NCBI GenBank assembly: GCA_944376065.1
Contig: CALWBL010000009.1
Span: 1-64,000 of the forward strand
Direction of reading: 5' to 3'
From: an uncultured Butyricicoccus sp.
GTDB taxonomy: Bacteria; Bacillota; Clostridia; Oscillospirales; Butyricicoccaceae
DNA length: 64,000 bases
The number at the start of each line of letters is the position of its first letter. Positions within the stretch are counted from its first letter, which is position 1. The notes under the pieces are model-generated. The model was not told where the DNA came from and did no database searches. It saw nothing but the letters and a program-made list of their open reading frames with translations. Both the position numbers and the translations under genes were made by a program. This document shows positions 1 to 8,609 of the stretch, piece by piece.

Positions 1-14
1 AACAGCTTGTCTTG

Positions 15-95
15 TCAATAGGTTTTTTCATATTTTTCAAGTTTTTCTGCTTTTGACATCTGCTCCATCTGAGCAGCCTGGTTAGTATACGACAT
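15..95 (-). CDS. possible 26-codon ORF at left edge
   Basis: A short ORF (MSYTNQAAQMEQ... ending EKYEKTY) has a GAGG-like ribosome binding site five bases before its ATG. It is Gln/Glu/Lys rich and hydrophilic, and resembles no family I know. It lies beyond the terminator of the DUF1015 gene, so it would need its own promoter, and I see no good one. It may be chance. Confidence 0.25.
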   Translation of the reverse strand: MSYTNQAAQMEQMSKAEKLEKYEKTY

Positions 96-141
96 TATAC
101 CTCATTTGTCAACAGGTTTTGTGAAAAAATTATAAAAAAAT

Positions 142-169
142 AAATGAGCCGTTTTATCTCGGCTCATTT
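142..169 (-). terminator. intrinsic terminator of the DUF1015 gene
   Basis: Nine-bp arms AAATGAGCC and GGCTCATTT enclose a 10-nt loop. A T-run follows on the minus strand, 15 bases beyond the stop codon of the DUF1015 gene. Confidence 0.8.
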
Positions 170-183
170 ATCCATGTAAAATG

Positions 184-1491
184 TTATTTTATAATCATTT
201 TTGATTCCATATAAAACCTTTTTTCTCTTGCATCACCCATAGAAAATGTCTTTCTTGGCAGAACTCCATCAAAAATCACACCCCTAAATAAATCATCTTT
301 CTTTGGCGTTGGCAATAAGAATCCTATACTGTTATCATTTGATGCCAAATTAGATAAAACGTCCTCACCATGAATATAATCTATTTTGATATTACTATTT
401 TGATTCATGTAATAATCTAAAAAGGTTTGTAGTGATGCAACAGGCAGAGCATATGGTGAATTCTCTATTGCCAATACGCCCTTTTTATTTTTAGTTTGGA
501 ATGGAAATGCATGACAATTTTGTGTTTCCTGTGATGAATTCAAAATTCGACACTTAGCTTGTTTGTTCTCAAAAAATTTAATTGCGCTTTCTAACAAATC
601 ATTTGGGTCTACATCAAATAAAATTCTATGAATAGGCTCAATTACTATGCTTTCATCATGTATATTAACAAGTTCGGCTAGTACAAATCTTGCGGGGTGA
701 TTTAATTTTTCTTCTTCTGAAAGTGTTTGTTTTAAATTTTCCCAATAAGCCTTAGCAGTTGCCATAGAATGATTTCCATCACCAACAGCAAAAGGCAAAA
801 CAGGAGCGTCTTTTGATGTACCGTATTTATTAGAAAAAACTTTGGGGTCTGAAAGGGTGTCGAGCATATTTAATATATTTTCTGTTTGTGAACTTTCAGG
901 TATAAACCAACCTGTAACATGTCCACCTTGCTGCATGAGCTCTACATCATATAGCTTAGAAAATTGTTCTCTATTTTCATATAAAGGCTCTATAATCTTT
1001 TTATCTGGGTCATCAATCATAATCATAATGTGAGGAATTTCAATACTTGCACCATCTCTAACCGCAAGTCTTGGTGGAATACGTTCTTCAACAGTTTTTT
1101 CAGTTGGACGTATTTTAGACTTAGAATCTAATTTATATTCATATTCTTCAAGGTCAAATGCTAACATTATTCCTTTTCTAGGACAATTTTTACCAGTATC
1201 GCGTGCTAAGAGAATCATTCCTTTTGGCAAAGCATAAAATATACCTTTTTTCAAATATTCTTGCATAGTGTTATGAATTTTATTTATATAGTTTGAAGTA
1301 TATTCGCTTTCCAAATAAACCTCTGGCAGTATCAGCTTTAATGTAGATATATTATCTCCTACAATTTTAGCTGTTTCACTCCAATACTCAGGCTGGGAAG
1401 TGTATTGGTCACAAGCCACAACAGCCCATTTAGATAAGTCAATACCCGATTTTGGAATTAAAATTTCTGTTGTATATGCACAATGTTTCAA
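184..1491 (-). CDS. DUF1015 family protein
   Basis: This 435-residue soluble protein matches the uncharacterised DUF1015 family, which is common in Clostridia. Family-like segments visible are the N-terminal WAVVACDQYTSQPEYW, the central GGHVTGWFIP, and VGDGNHSMATAKAYW near residue 240. I see no signal peptide or membrane segment. Its biochemical role is unknown; in some genomes family members lie near serine or one-carbon metabolism genes, but nothing here supports that. The start is a TTG codon chosen because AAGGAG lies about nine bases upstream, with no better ATG nearby. It is transcribed alone and ends at a strong terminator. Family assignment is fairly sure; function is not. Confidence 0.8.
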   Translation of the reverse strand: MKHCAYTTEILIPKSGIDLSKWAVVACDQYTSQPEYWSETAKIVGDNISTLKLILPEVYLESEYTSNYINKIHNTMQEYLKKGIFYALPKGMILLARDTGKNCPRKGIMLAFDLEEYEYKLDSKSKIRPTEKTVEERIPPRLAVRDGASIEIPHIMIMIDDPDKKIIEPLYENREQFSKLYDVELMQQGGHVTGWFIPESSQTENILNMLDTLSDPKVFSNKYGTSKDAPVLPFAVGDGNHSMATAKAYWENLKQTLSEEEKLNHPARFVLAELVNIHDESIVIEPIHRILFDVDPNDLLESAIKFFENKQAKCRILNSSQETQNCHAFPFQTKNKKGVLAIENSPYALPVASLQTFLDYYMNQNSNIKIDYIHGEDVLSNLASNDNSIGFLLPTPKKDDLFRGVIFDGVLPRKTFSMGDAREKRFYMESKMIIK

Positions 1492-1571
1492 TTTATTTTT
1501 GCTCCTTAAAAATACTAAAATTAAAAATTTTTATAAAACACCCGTCTTATTTTGAAGAACATTTTATATTT

Positions 1572-3629
1572 TTATTGAATGCTGGACGGATATATAATCT
1601 GAAGTCTCGCAGTTTTTCCATTCCATATTATAATTTTATCTTTTATAATAAAATCTTTATCTGGATTCTGCTCATATATATTCCACTCATTCATATTTTT
1701 TTCTTTCAAATCCCATTTTTTGCAAAATTCACATGGTGCATTTTTACCTTTTGAAATCTGATAACACTTTTTGCCTTTATAGCTATCAACACCTAACATT
1801 TTCATATGTGCTTTATTCATATAATATACATCATACGTTTTCATATCAGAAACATAAACACATTCTTCAAGAGCATCTAATATTTTTTCTAACTGAGCAT
1901 CTCTTGTTTCATGAGTATTCCCATTTACTTTCTTCGTTGAAATCTTTTTGCTCTTGCTTTTTAGCTGCAAAATTGTATTAGAATCTATATAACGTTCTTG
2001 AAATTGCACTTTATCAAAAGGTTTACCAAAGAAATAACCTTGCAGCAGTTTAGGTCCCAGTTCTTCAAGCACAGCAAGCTCTTCTTCTGTTTCAACGCCT
2101 TCACAACAAACACGCATATTTCTATTGTCAGCTAGTTTGATAACATTATTTACAAGTTGATAGTTATATACGCTATTTTGAATTTCTGTTATAAAACATC
2201 TGTCAATTTTAATTTCATCAATATCTAGTTTTTGCAGTCTATTAAGGCTTGAATAGCCTGTTCCAAAATCATCAACAGATATTTCAATGCCTGCAGCTTT
2301 CCAGCACGCAAAAATACTGTTCAAATTTTTGTAATTATGTAGCTGCATACTTTCTGTAACTTCCAGTGTAAGAGCCTCACCAGGCAAATCAATTTCATCT
2401 AATGCATCTAAGACCATCTGTGCTATATTGGGATGTTTTAGCTGTGAATATGACAAATTGACACTAATATGGAAGTCTGGAACTTTTTTTCGCCAAATTT
2501 TACATTGTTTTATTGCAGTTTTTAGTACCCAAGAACCAACATCGCAAATCATATCCGTTTCTTCTAACAGCGGCACAAACTCTGTCGGAGGTACATTTCC
2601 CCTTTCTGGGTCATTGTATCTAAGCAATGCCTCTGCACCATATAATTTATAATTTTTTAAATCTATCTGCGGCTGATAGTTCAAAGAAAAGTTTTCAAAA
2701 TCATTGTTAATGCTATTTTTCAAACTATCTTGAAGTCTAACAATTGATATCTTGTTTTCATAATCCTTTTCTTTAAAAAACCTCAAATGGCTCTTACCAT
2801 GATTTTTAACTTCATCAATAGCTATTTCAGCACATTGATACATAGTATTGCCATCTTTTATGATATTGCTGTCATATTCAACTGCACCGCCCGAAAAAGA
2901 ACATATTCCATTAAATTGTTCGCATATATTTTGGTAAATCTGTTCAATACGTAATTTATCTATATTGTTAAGAATTACAGCAAAACTATCACCATTTACA
3001 CGATATATCCTGTTATCATATTCAGAAACAGTTTTTTCAAATACCTTAACTATTTTTCTTAGCAGGTCATTACCATACTCTCTGCCGTATTTAAGGTTAA
3101 TATTTTTCATATCATCCACACCAACTGCTAATAAATATGTTGTAACCCTATCTGTTTTACAAATCTCATTGAGGTCATCTATCAATTGGCTTATATTGAA
3201 TGCACCAGTAAGGGTATCTATCTTATACTTTAATAACTGCTCTGAAAATTGACCTATTATTCTGCAAGGCGAACCATCCTCATTATATTGCACTTTACCT
3301 CTTGCATGTATCCATATTATTCTATCCTTATCATCTAACACACGATATGTAAGATCATATACATCTTTTTCTTTTTTTCGCACTTTATCAATTTCTTGTT
3401 TAAAAATATCAATATCTATATCATATACTCTCTCAACCAAATATGATACATCACATACATTGTCTTTAATATTTAGAAATGGATATCTTTTTTCTATATT
3501 TTTTGAGAAATATATTTTCTGTTCCATCATTTCAAACATAAAAAAGCAATCGTCAGAACCTTCACTAAAAAAATGAAGAATATCAAGGTATTTGTCACCT
3601 TGTTCATGTTTAGTTAGTAATCTTTCCAT
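1572..3629 (-). CDS. PAS-GGDEF-EAL signalling protein with C-terminal Cys-containing PAS-like domain
   Basis: This 685-residue cytoplasmic protein probably lowers cyclic di-GMP. An N-terminal PAS-like region (about 1-130, followed by a PAC-like segment with IIWIHARGKVQY) precedes a GGDEF fold (about 135-290). The signature there reads NGDSF instead of GGDEF, so cyclase activity is probably lost. The EAL domain (about 310-560) keeps the catalytic landmarks GAEALLRY, LEVTES, DDFGTGYSSL, DIDEIKIDR and CEGVETEEE, so phosphodiesterase activity is likely. The last 100 residues form another PAS-like module with a cysteine pair in NAPCEFCKKW, which could bind a metal, a cluster or heme. No membrane segments are visible, so sensing is presumably intracellular. 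AAGGATAG precedes the ATG. It lies upstream of the DUF1015 gene on the same strand, with an 80-base gap. Confidence 0.88.
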   Translation of the reverse strand: MERLLTKHEQGDKYLDILHFFSEGSDDCFFMFEMMEQKIYFSKNIEKRYPFLNIKDNVCDVSYLVERVYDIDIDIFKQEIDKVRKKEKDVYDLTYRVLDDKDRIIWIHARGKVQYNEDGSPCRIIGQFSEQLLKYKIDTLTGAFNISQLIDDLNEICKTDRVTTYLLAVGVDDMKNINLKYGREYGNDLLRKIVKVFEKTVSEYDNRIYRVNGDSFAVILNNIDKLRIEQIYQNICEQFNGICSFSGGAVEYDSNIIKDGNTMYQCAEIAIDEVKNHGKSHLRFFKEKDYENKISIVRLQDSLKNSINNDFENFSLNYQPQIDLKNYKLYGAEALLRYNDPERGNVPPTEFVPLLEETDMICDVGSWVLKTAIKQCKIWRKKVPDFHISVNLSYSQLKHPNIAQMVLDALDEIDLPGEALTLEVTESMQLHNYKNLNSIFACWKAAGIEISVDDFGTGYSSLNRLQKLDIDEIKIDRCFITEIQNSVYNYQLVNNVIKLADNRNMRVCCEGVETEEELAVLEELGPKLLQGYFFGKPFDKVQFQERYIDSNTILQLKSKSKKISTKKVNGNTHETRDAQLEKILDALEECVYVSDMKTYDVYYMNKAHMKMLGVDSYKGKKCYQISKGKNAPCEFCKKWDLKEKNMNEWNIYEQNPDKDFIIKDKIIIWNGKTARLQIIYPSSIQ

Positions 3630-3699
3630 ATAGCTATCCTTAATATAATGATTTTATTTATAAATAGAGTTTTCTATTATTTGTAATATAACCTGGATT

Positions 3700-4147
3700 T
3701 TAGTACATTGTGTTTTGTTGCTTTGAGCTGTAATTTTTCCACTGTGTATCTGTACTATTTTATAAGCGATTGCAAGCCCCAAACCATGTCAACTAACATT
3801 TAAGCGTGTCTGCCCACCTCTGTAAAAGCGTTCAAATATATGTGGTAATTCGCTATCAGGTATTGGCTCACTTGCATTTTACACTTGTATAAATACATTT
3901 AAATCTTGTTTAAATGGTTTTACATTTATTTCTCCTTTTTGATCAGCATATTTTATAGTGTTATCAAGTAGTATAGAAATGAGCTGTCTAAGAGATTGTT
4001 CATCATTTTTTACATATATGTTCGGAGCAATTTGTATATTCATCTCAATATGTTTTTTCAAATGCGACTACTTCAAATAACAAAGCACAACTCATAAGTG
4101 AATCGCTCAAATATACTTTTTTCATCTTCGACTAGTAAAATATTCAT
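3700..4147 (-). pseudogene. decayed two-component system: response regulator start fused to histidine kinase remnant
   Basis: Reading the minus strand from 4147, the start MNILLVEDEKS is the first strand and acidic pocket of an OmpR-type receiver. Within a few codons the sequence continues as a histidine kinase: DSLMSCALLFEVV, then DEQSLRQLISILLDN (N box) and IPDSELPHIFERFYRGG and HGLGLAIAYKIV (G boxes). These pieces lie in different frames and are interrupted by stop codons. A large deletion therefore fused the regulator start to the kinase core, followed by frameshifts and stops. The kinase is recognisable to about 3700. No intact partner remains nearby. Confidence 0.8.
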
Positions 4148-4323
4148 TTACATCACCATCTTAATTATATTCCAAAATATGTTGCATAATCAAGCAAATA
4201 AACATATTGTTTTCACAAAAACATTATATTTCCTATATCTCTAATATTTCCCATATCCCTACTTTGACAATATCCTTGCAATTTATATTTTATAATAATC
4301 AAGCAGAGAGGAGGGCAGCGTTA

Positions 4324-5181
4324 TTGCGAGTCATCTATCTTGATGTTTTAATAGGCGTAAATCTGGCAATGGATTATCTGCTTTTATGCGCTACAAGCAA
4401 GATGTCTGGTATTTATTGCACACGCTTGCGGTTGTTTTTTGGCAGTGTTGTTGGTGCTTTATATGCGGCTTTAAGTTGCCTTGTACCATATAAGATTTTT
4501 ATTTCACTACCTACTAAAATAATTATTAGCTGTGTTATGATTTTTGTTAGTTTTGGCAGACTAGGTAAAAACAGATTTTTAAGGCTTTTGATGCTTTTTC
4601 TTGGTATATGTTTTGCTGCTGCTGGAGCGGTTTTAGCCCTTGGCAATGTCAGTGACACAAGTTTTTTTGCTGGTGGTGGATATTATATTGATATTCCCTT
4701 TAGAGTTGTTGCAGCTACTATGGTTATAAGCTGGGTTGTAACTGGATATATCTTTCGTTCAAGTGCATCAGATAAAGTGTCGCCAAGAAAAACTGTTAGA
4801 GCCAAATTTATTTTTCAAAACCATCAAGCAGAGTTTACATTGCTTGTAGACACTGGAAACACATTGCATGAACCAATAAGCGGAAAACCTGTGATTATTT
4901 TAGACCGAACCAGTGCATCAAAATTATTACCAGTTACAATTTCAACCGTTTTAAATAGATTACATACAGAAAATGCTGCTGATATTTTATCTTATCTTCC
5001 CGAATCCTATAAGCACTGCTTTAGGCTTGTACCCTTTCACGCTGTTGGCAAGAAATCAGGGCTTCTACTTGCCTTTAAGCCCGATTGCATTATGATAGAT
5101 GATAAATCTTGGCACGGACTTGTAGCTATAAATGCAGAACATATCTGTGGCGGACAATATCAAGGACTTATTGGACTTTGA
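4324..5181 (+). CDS. spoIIGA: sigma-E processing peptidase SpoIIGA
   Basis: SpoIIGA is a membrane aspartic protease of the mother cell. It cleaves the pro-sequence of sigma-E after a signal from the forespore. The N-terminal half is hydrophobic with about five membrane segments, starting [20 protein letters not shown]. The C-terminal half carries the protease motif [12 protein letters not shown] with its catalytic Asp. I chose the TTG at 4324 because AGGAGGG lies about eight bases upstream and the protein then begins like family members; an upstream ATG would add 39 residues unlike the family. The product is about 285 residues, close to the usual 290-310. sigE follows 14 bases later, the conserved arrangement. 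Confidence 0.93.
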   Translation: MRVIYLDVLIGVNLAMDYLLLCATSKMSGIYCTRLRLFFGSVVGALYAALSCLVPYKIFISLPTKIIISCVMIFVSFGRLGKNRFLRLLMLFLGICFAAAGAVLALGNVSDTSFFAGGGYYIDIPFRVVAATMVISWVVTGYIFRSSASDKVSPRKTVRAKFIFQNHQAEFTLLVDTGNTLHEPISGKPVIILDRTSASKLLPVTISTVLNRLHTENAADILSYLPESYKHCFRLVPFHAVGKKSGLLLAFKPDCIMIDDKSWHGLVAINAEHICGGQYQGLIGL

Positions 5182-5195
5182 AAGGAGCAGATATT

Positions 5196-5900
5196 ATGTT
5201 TATTAAGTTATTGGTTAAATTTTTAAATAGTATACAGCTTTTAAAACAAGATGATATTTACTATATAGGTGGGTGTGATGTTCTTCCTGCACCAATGTCT
5301 TTAGAAGAGGAAACAGAGGCATTAAATGCACTTGTATCTGGTGAAAGCTGGGCAAAAGATAAGTTAATTGAGCACAACTTACGTTTAGTGGTTTATATCT
5401 CAAAAAAGTTTGAAAACACTGGTGTTGGTATGGAAGATTTAATTTCTATTGGCACTATTGGGCTTATAAAGGCCGTAAGCACATTCAAATCAGATAAAAA
5501 AGTAAAACTTGCAACTTATGCATCACGTTGTATCGAAAACGAGATTTTAATGCATTTAAGAAAAGTATCTACTCAGCGTACAGAAGTATCATTTGATGAA
5601 CCGCTTTCTTCAGATTGGGACGGAAATGAACTGTTACTTTCCGATATCTTAGGCACAGAACCAGATTGCGTTATGCGTCCCATTGAAGATGATGTTGATA
5701 AAGAGCTGCTTCATAAAGCTCTTACTAAACTTCCCAAACGTGAAATGGAGATTATCGCACTTAGATTTGGACTTTGTGGAAAAGAAAGTATGACACAAAA
5801 AGAAGTTGCAGACATGCTTGGAATATCTCAATCATATATATCACGTCTTGAAAAAAGAATTATTGCAAGGATGAAAAAAGATATCTTAAAATGGGTTTAA
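5196..5900 (+). CDS. sigE: RNA polymerase sporulation sigma factor sigma-E
   Basis: Sigma-E is the early mother-cell sporulation sigma factor, made as an inactive precursor. The 234-residue protein begins with a roughly 20-25 residue pro-sequence ([15 protein letters not shown]) followed by the conserved stretch [18 protein letters not shown], where SpoIIGA cuts. Region 2 ([47 protein letters not shown]) and region 4 ([38 protein letters not shown]) are intact. The start at 5196 follows AAAGGAGC at good spacing; a longer reading would overlap spoIIGA. Presence of this pair identifies an endospore former. Confidence 0.96.
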   Translation: MFIKLLVKFLNSIQLLKQDDIYYIGGCDVLPAPMSLEEETEALNALVSGESWAKDKLIEHNLRLVVYISKKFENTGVGMEDLISIGTIGLIKAVSTFKSDKKVKLATYASRCIENEILMHLRKVSTQRTEVSFDEPLSSDWDGNELLLSDILGTEPDCVMRPIEDDVDKELLHKALTKLPKREMEIIALRFGLCGKESMTQKEVADMLGISQSYISRLEKRIIARMKKDILKWV

Positions 5901-5930
5901 AATTATTTTAACTGAAATTTTTATTTTCTA

Positions 5931-5959
5931 TTGTATTTTCTTTAAAAAAAGCATAAAAT
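5931..5959 (+). promoter_or_regulatory. putative sigma-A promoter of the HD-protein/yqeC unit
   Basis: TTGTAT and TAAAAT are separated by 17 bases, which places the start near 5966, about 57 bases before the HD-protein ATG. Confidence 0.55.
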
Positions 5960-5978
5960 ATAGCTGTAAACAGATATG

Positions 5979-5992
5979 TTAGCACGTGCTAA
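5979..5992. promoter_or_regulatory. perfect 14-bp palindrome, candidate operator
   Basis: TTAGCACGTGCTAA is perfectly self-complementary and starts about 13 bases after the predicted transcription start, a position suited to repression. It has the same TTAGCA-N4-CTAA form as the dyad in the promoter upstream of moaA at 24966-24985. The regulator is unknown. Confidence 0.5.
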
Positions 5993-6022
5993 TAATTTTC
6001 ATTTATAGAGAAGGTGATTCCA

Positions 6023-6547
6023 ATGCAAAGCGAATTTAAGCAAATGACAGACGATATTTTAAACCACCCCTTGTTCATGGAAACACGCTGTCTTATGCAC
6101 CATGGCAACGGAAACACTGTTTATGACCATTCACTTTCCACAGCAATTACAGCCTATTCAATAGCTAAAAAATTGGGTTTATCACAGGATATGGTTGAAT
6201 CTACAACACGCGCTGCCCTACTCCATGACTTTTTTGGATATGATTGGCATGATGATTGGTTTAAAGACTATCTCAGTCAATATTCTGGCTGGCAGCGTTT
6301 TAAACGAATGCATGCATTTGTCCATGGAGATATTGCAGCCGAAAGAGCAAAAGAGCATTTTAATCTAACCGATAGACAGATTAAAGCCATTAAAAGCCAT
6401 ATGTTTCCTGTATGTTTCTCCTTTCCAACAAACTGTGAGGCATGGATAGTGACACTGTCAGACAAAATCGTTGCCTCTCGTGAAATCGGTCAAACTGTTG
6501 GCAGCTATGTTTCCACTTTATTCAAAAAATTAGTTACACCAAAGTAA
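6023..6547 (+). CDS. HD domain-containing protein
   Basis: This 174-residue soluble protein has the HD phosphohydrolase signature. An early His (NTVYDHSLSTAITAYSIA) is followed by the metal-binding pair in LLHDFFGYDWHDDW (near residue 75), then His residues in FVHGDIAAERAKEHFNL and IKSHMFPV. Such proteins usually hydrolyse phosphate esters or nucleotides with divalent metals; the substrate here is unknown. The start at 6023 is chosen because GAAGG lies nine bases upstream; a GTG three codons earlier is possible. It sits between sigE and yqeC on the same strand and seems to have its own promoter at 5931 and a weak terminator at 6559. Confidence 0.85.
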   Translation: MQSEFKQMTDDILNHPLFMETRCLMHHGNGNTVYDHSLSTAITAYSIAKKLGLSQDMVESTTRAALLHDFFGYDWHDDWFKDYLSQYSGWQRFKRMHAFVHGDIAAERAKEHFNLTDRQIKAIKSHMFPVCFSFPTNCEAWIVTLSDKIVASREIGQTVGSYVSTLFKKLVTPK

Positions 6548-6558
6548 GTTAATATGTT

Positions 6559-6592
6559 GGGCGTGTTGTATTTATATACCACGCCCGATTTT
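6559..6592 (+). terminator. weak intrinsic terminator or attenuator before yqeC
   Basis: Seven-bp arms GGGCGTG and CACGCCC enclose a 14-nt loop and are followed by GATTTTCATTTT. This lies between the HD gene and yqeC and may reduce rather than stop read-through. Confidence 0.5.
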
Positions 6593-6612
6593 CATTTTAA
6601 GGAGCATATATT

Positions 6613-7284
6613 ATGTTATATTTACATGATATTTTAAATATAAATAAAAACGATACTGTAGCGATTATAGGCGGAGGTGGTAAAACGACCGCACTTTGGC
6701 GACTTGCTGTAGAGCGCAAAAATCAAGGAGCATTCGTAACCACTTCCACACATATAATGAAACCTGATAATGGTCAATGTGATATTATAATTTCGCCAAA
6801 TGATTTTTTAACTATTGCAAAAAACAAAATAACTGCTGCACTTTATCCAAATCAGCAAAATAAATGTACTGGGGTTAGTAACAAGCAGTTTCAAGCACTG
6901 CGTCAAAAAAAGATTCCCATTTTATATGAGGCAGATGGTTCAAAAAGAATGCCTGCAAAACTACATAATATCAGTGAACCTGTTATCTACCAAAATACTG
7001 ATATTGTACTTTTGATTATTGGTTTATCTGCCCTTGGCAAGCCTATAAAAGATGTTTGTCATAGATATGAGCTATACAATCTAAATCCAGATGAAATTTT
7101 CGATATTTCTCATTTAATTATGTGTATAGAAGATGGTATTAAAAGCTGTAAAATGTTAACTAACAAGATACGTATATTTTTAAATCAACTTGATTTAATT
7201 TCAGATAAAGAAGTTATATACAATCTGTGCAAAACTTTCGGCCATTCGTATATATACTGTGGAAACTTAAAAAGCGATGGTTAA
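6613..7284 (+). CDS. yqeC: YqeC-type putative selenium-dependent hydroxylase accessory protein
   Basis: This 223-residue protein begins with a P-loop, AIIGGGGKTTALWRLA, followed by VTTSTHIMKP and LYEADGSKRMPAK, the pattern of the YqeC family. In other anaerobes these proteins occur with genes for selenium-dependent molybdenum hydroxylases and are thought to help mature the selenium-containing cofactor. No hydroxylase gene is present here, though moaA (molybdopterin synthesis) lies about 17 kb away. AAGGAGC precedes the ATG at 6613. The gene ends inside a bidirectional hairpin shared with the convergent DUF2238 gene. The family call is good; the role in this organism is inferred. Confidence 0.8.
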   Translation: MLYLHDILNINKNDTVAIIGGGGKTTALWRLAVERKNQGAFVTTSTHIMKPDNGQCDIIISPNDFLTIAKNKITAALYPNQQNKCTGVSNKQFQALRQKKIPILYEADGSKRMPAKLHNISEPVIYQNTDIVLLIIGLSALGKPIKDVCHRYELYNLNPDEIFDISHLIMCIEDGIKSCKMLTNKIRIFLNQLDLISDKEVIYNLCKTFGHSYIYCGNLKSDG

Positions 7285-7298
7285 ATTAACCATCGCTT
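7272..7298. terminator. bidirectional terminator between yqeC and the DUF2238 gene
   Basis: Thirteen-bp arms AAGCGATGGTTAA and TTAACCATCGCTT are separated by one base. The hairpin contains both convergent stop codons, with T-rich sequence beyond it on the plus strand. Confidence 0.8.
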
Positions 7299-8068
7299 AA
7301 TTTTTGTTTTTTATTTAAAACTTTAGGAATAAACTGGCTTGCAAACTTGCCTTTACCACGACTTTTAACATAGAAAAATCCAATAATTGAGAATATAACA
7401 GCACCTATAAAGTTTACAATCAAATCTTTCATTGTATCTATAAGACCTATATCTATATATCCGCCATATTTGCTAATCCAGCCCTCCCCATTCACTACTA
7501 AAGAGTCAATTTGCACATGATGCACAATATTAAGTCCATTTGGATCGAATTTTACAGAATTTATTGCTGTAACAATCCAGTCTTTCTGCATATCTGTTCC
7601 AAAATATGTGTCCATAGTAAATTCAAAAAACTCCCACAAAACGCCTACTGTCATTGAGAAACAAAATGCAACTATTGCCAAAAAAAGTGGTGATAATTTA
7701 ACCGAGAATCTACCCGAACGATTGAATATATCCACAAGTGCAAAACCAATAGCAGCCATCAAAAAACCATTAAGTGTATGCAGCATTGAATCCCAATAAG
7801 GAATTTTAGTGTAAAATGAATTAACTTCTCCTAAGATTTCGGCTGCAAATATAAAGCAATATATAATACCTTCCAAAACTGGCGGTAAATCAATGTTTGT
7901 TTTTCTTTCAATAAAAGTGGGTACACAAAACAGTATTAATGTCAAAACACCTACGAATATACCTTCGTAGTTATGTAGGAATCCTTGACGAATCATAGTA
8001 AGTAAGACTAATAATGATAAAATACCACGTACTGTCAGCCTACGTTTTTTATCTTTGTTAAACAACAT
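7286..8068 (-). CDS. DUF2238 (YjdF-like) membrane protein
   Basis: This 260-residue protein has six to seven hydrophobic segments (ILSLLVLLTMI, IFVGVLTLILFCV, LEGIIYCFIFAAEIL, LMAAIGFALVDIF, LFLAIVAFCFSMTVGVLW, NFIGAVIFSIIGFFYV). It also has the family-like motif YWDSMLHTLNGF before the fourth helix and WEFFEFTMDTYFG after the fifth. These match the DUF2238 inner-membrane family, whose function is unknown. The C-terminus is basic and cytoplasmic. GGGAG lies upstream of the ATG. The gene is monocistronic and convergent with yqeC. Confidence 0.75.
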   Translation of the reverse strand: MLFNKDKKRRLTVRGILSLLVLLTMIRQGFLHNYEGIFVGVLTLILFCVPTFIERKTNIDLPPVLEGIIYCFIFAAEILGEVNSFYTKIPYWDSMLHTLNGFLMAAIGFALVDIFNRSGRFSVKLSPLFLAIVAFCFSMTVGVLWEFFEFTMDTYFGTDMQKDWIVTAINSVKFDPNGLNIVHHVQIDSLVVNGEGWISKYGGYIDIGLIDTMKDLIVNFIGAVIFSIIGFFYVKSRGKGKFASQFIPKVLNKKQKLSDG

Positions 8069-8135
8069 AATAATCTCCCATATATACTTTAAAGTTAAAT
8101 TGTTGTTTCAATATAATATATTCTTATAATAAAAC

Positions 8136-8168
8136 AGCTCTCGGACGACCGAATGCCTTCTGAGAGCC
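8136..8168 (-). terminator. intrinsic terminator of the 61-residue ORF
   Basis: GCTCTC and GAGAGC arms with inner partial pairing, followed on the minus strand by TGTTTTATT. Confidence 0.6.
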
Positions 8169-8177
8169 AATTTAAGC

Positions 8178-8363
8178 TTATTCGATTCCTTCGTCCTCGC
8201 CGTCTTGACGGGTGTTAAAAGCATAATCACTGCACTTTTCAACAGCCTCAGGCTCAGTTTGATATGGGCACAAGCGAACACGTCCTTCAGTTTCGGCTAA
8301 CGCTACACAAATTTTCTCTCCAACTGCATCTCTGCGACGAAAAGCACACCAAAGTTTTTTCAT
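8178..8363 (-). CDS. small hypothetical protein, 61 residues
   Basis: The protein begins MKKLWCAFRRRDAVGEK, has a central LCPYQTEPEAVEKCSDYAF, and ends in an acidic tail (DGEDEGIE). I do not recognise it. The start at 8363 is preferred because AAAGGAAG lies nine bases upstream; the longer reading from 8387 has no such site. It has its own terminator and stands alone between divergent neighbours. Two cysteines (LCPY and EKCSD) could bind metal, but there is no clear zinc-finger spacing. Confidence 0.6.
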   Translation of the reverse strand: MKKLWCAFRRRDAVGEKICVALAETEGRVRLCPYQTEPEAVEKCSDYAFNTRQDGEDEGIE

Positions 8364-8609
8364 GTTAAGTATCTTCCTTTCAGTCATTCAATCTTGAAAT
8401 GTGTATATGACACACTCCCCGTGGGATTCCCTCATAAATAGTATTTTATCATGATTTTGTTTGATTCTCAAGCTGTTTATCAGCTTTTTGTTGACTTCTT
8501 TTACAAAGTTAATCTTGCATACACTATAAATAATATGTTACGATAAAATAGAGTATGTATTGAATCAAAATATTTTTGTCTGTTTATCAATACAAAAGGA
8601 GAGTAACAC

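Noticed and set aside
4207..4323. 39-residue N-terminal extension of SpoIIGA
   Set aside because: The TTG at 4324 has a strong ribosome binding site and starts the family-like sequence; the extension does not resemble SpoIIGA.
5979..5992. CIRCE element (HrcA site)
   Set aside because: It shares TTAGCAC and GTGCTAA halves with CIRCE but lacks the nine-base spacer, and no heat-shock gene follows.
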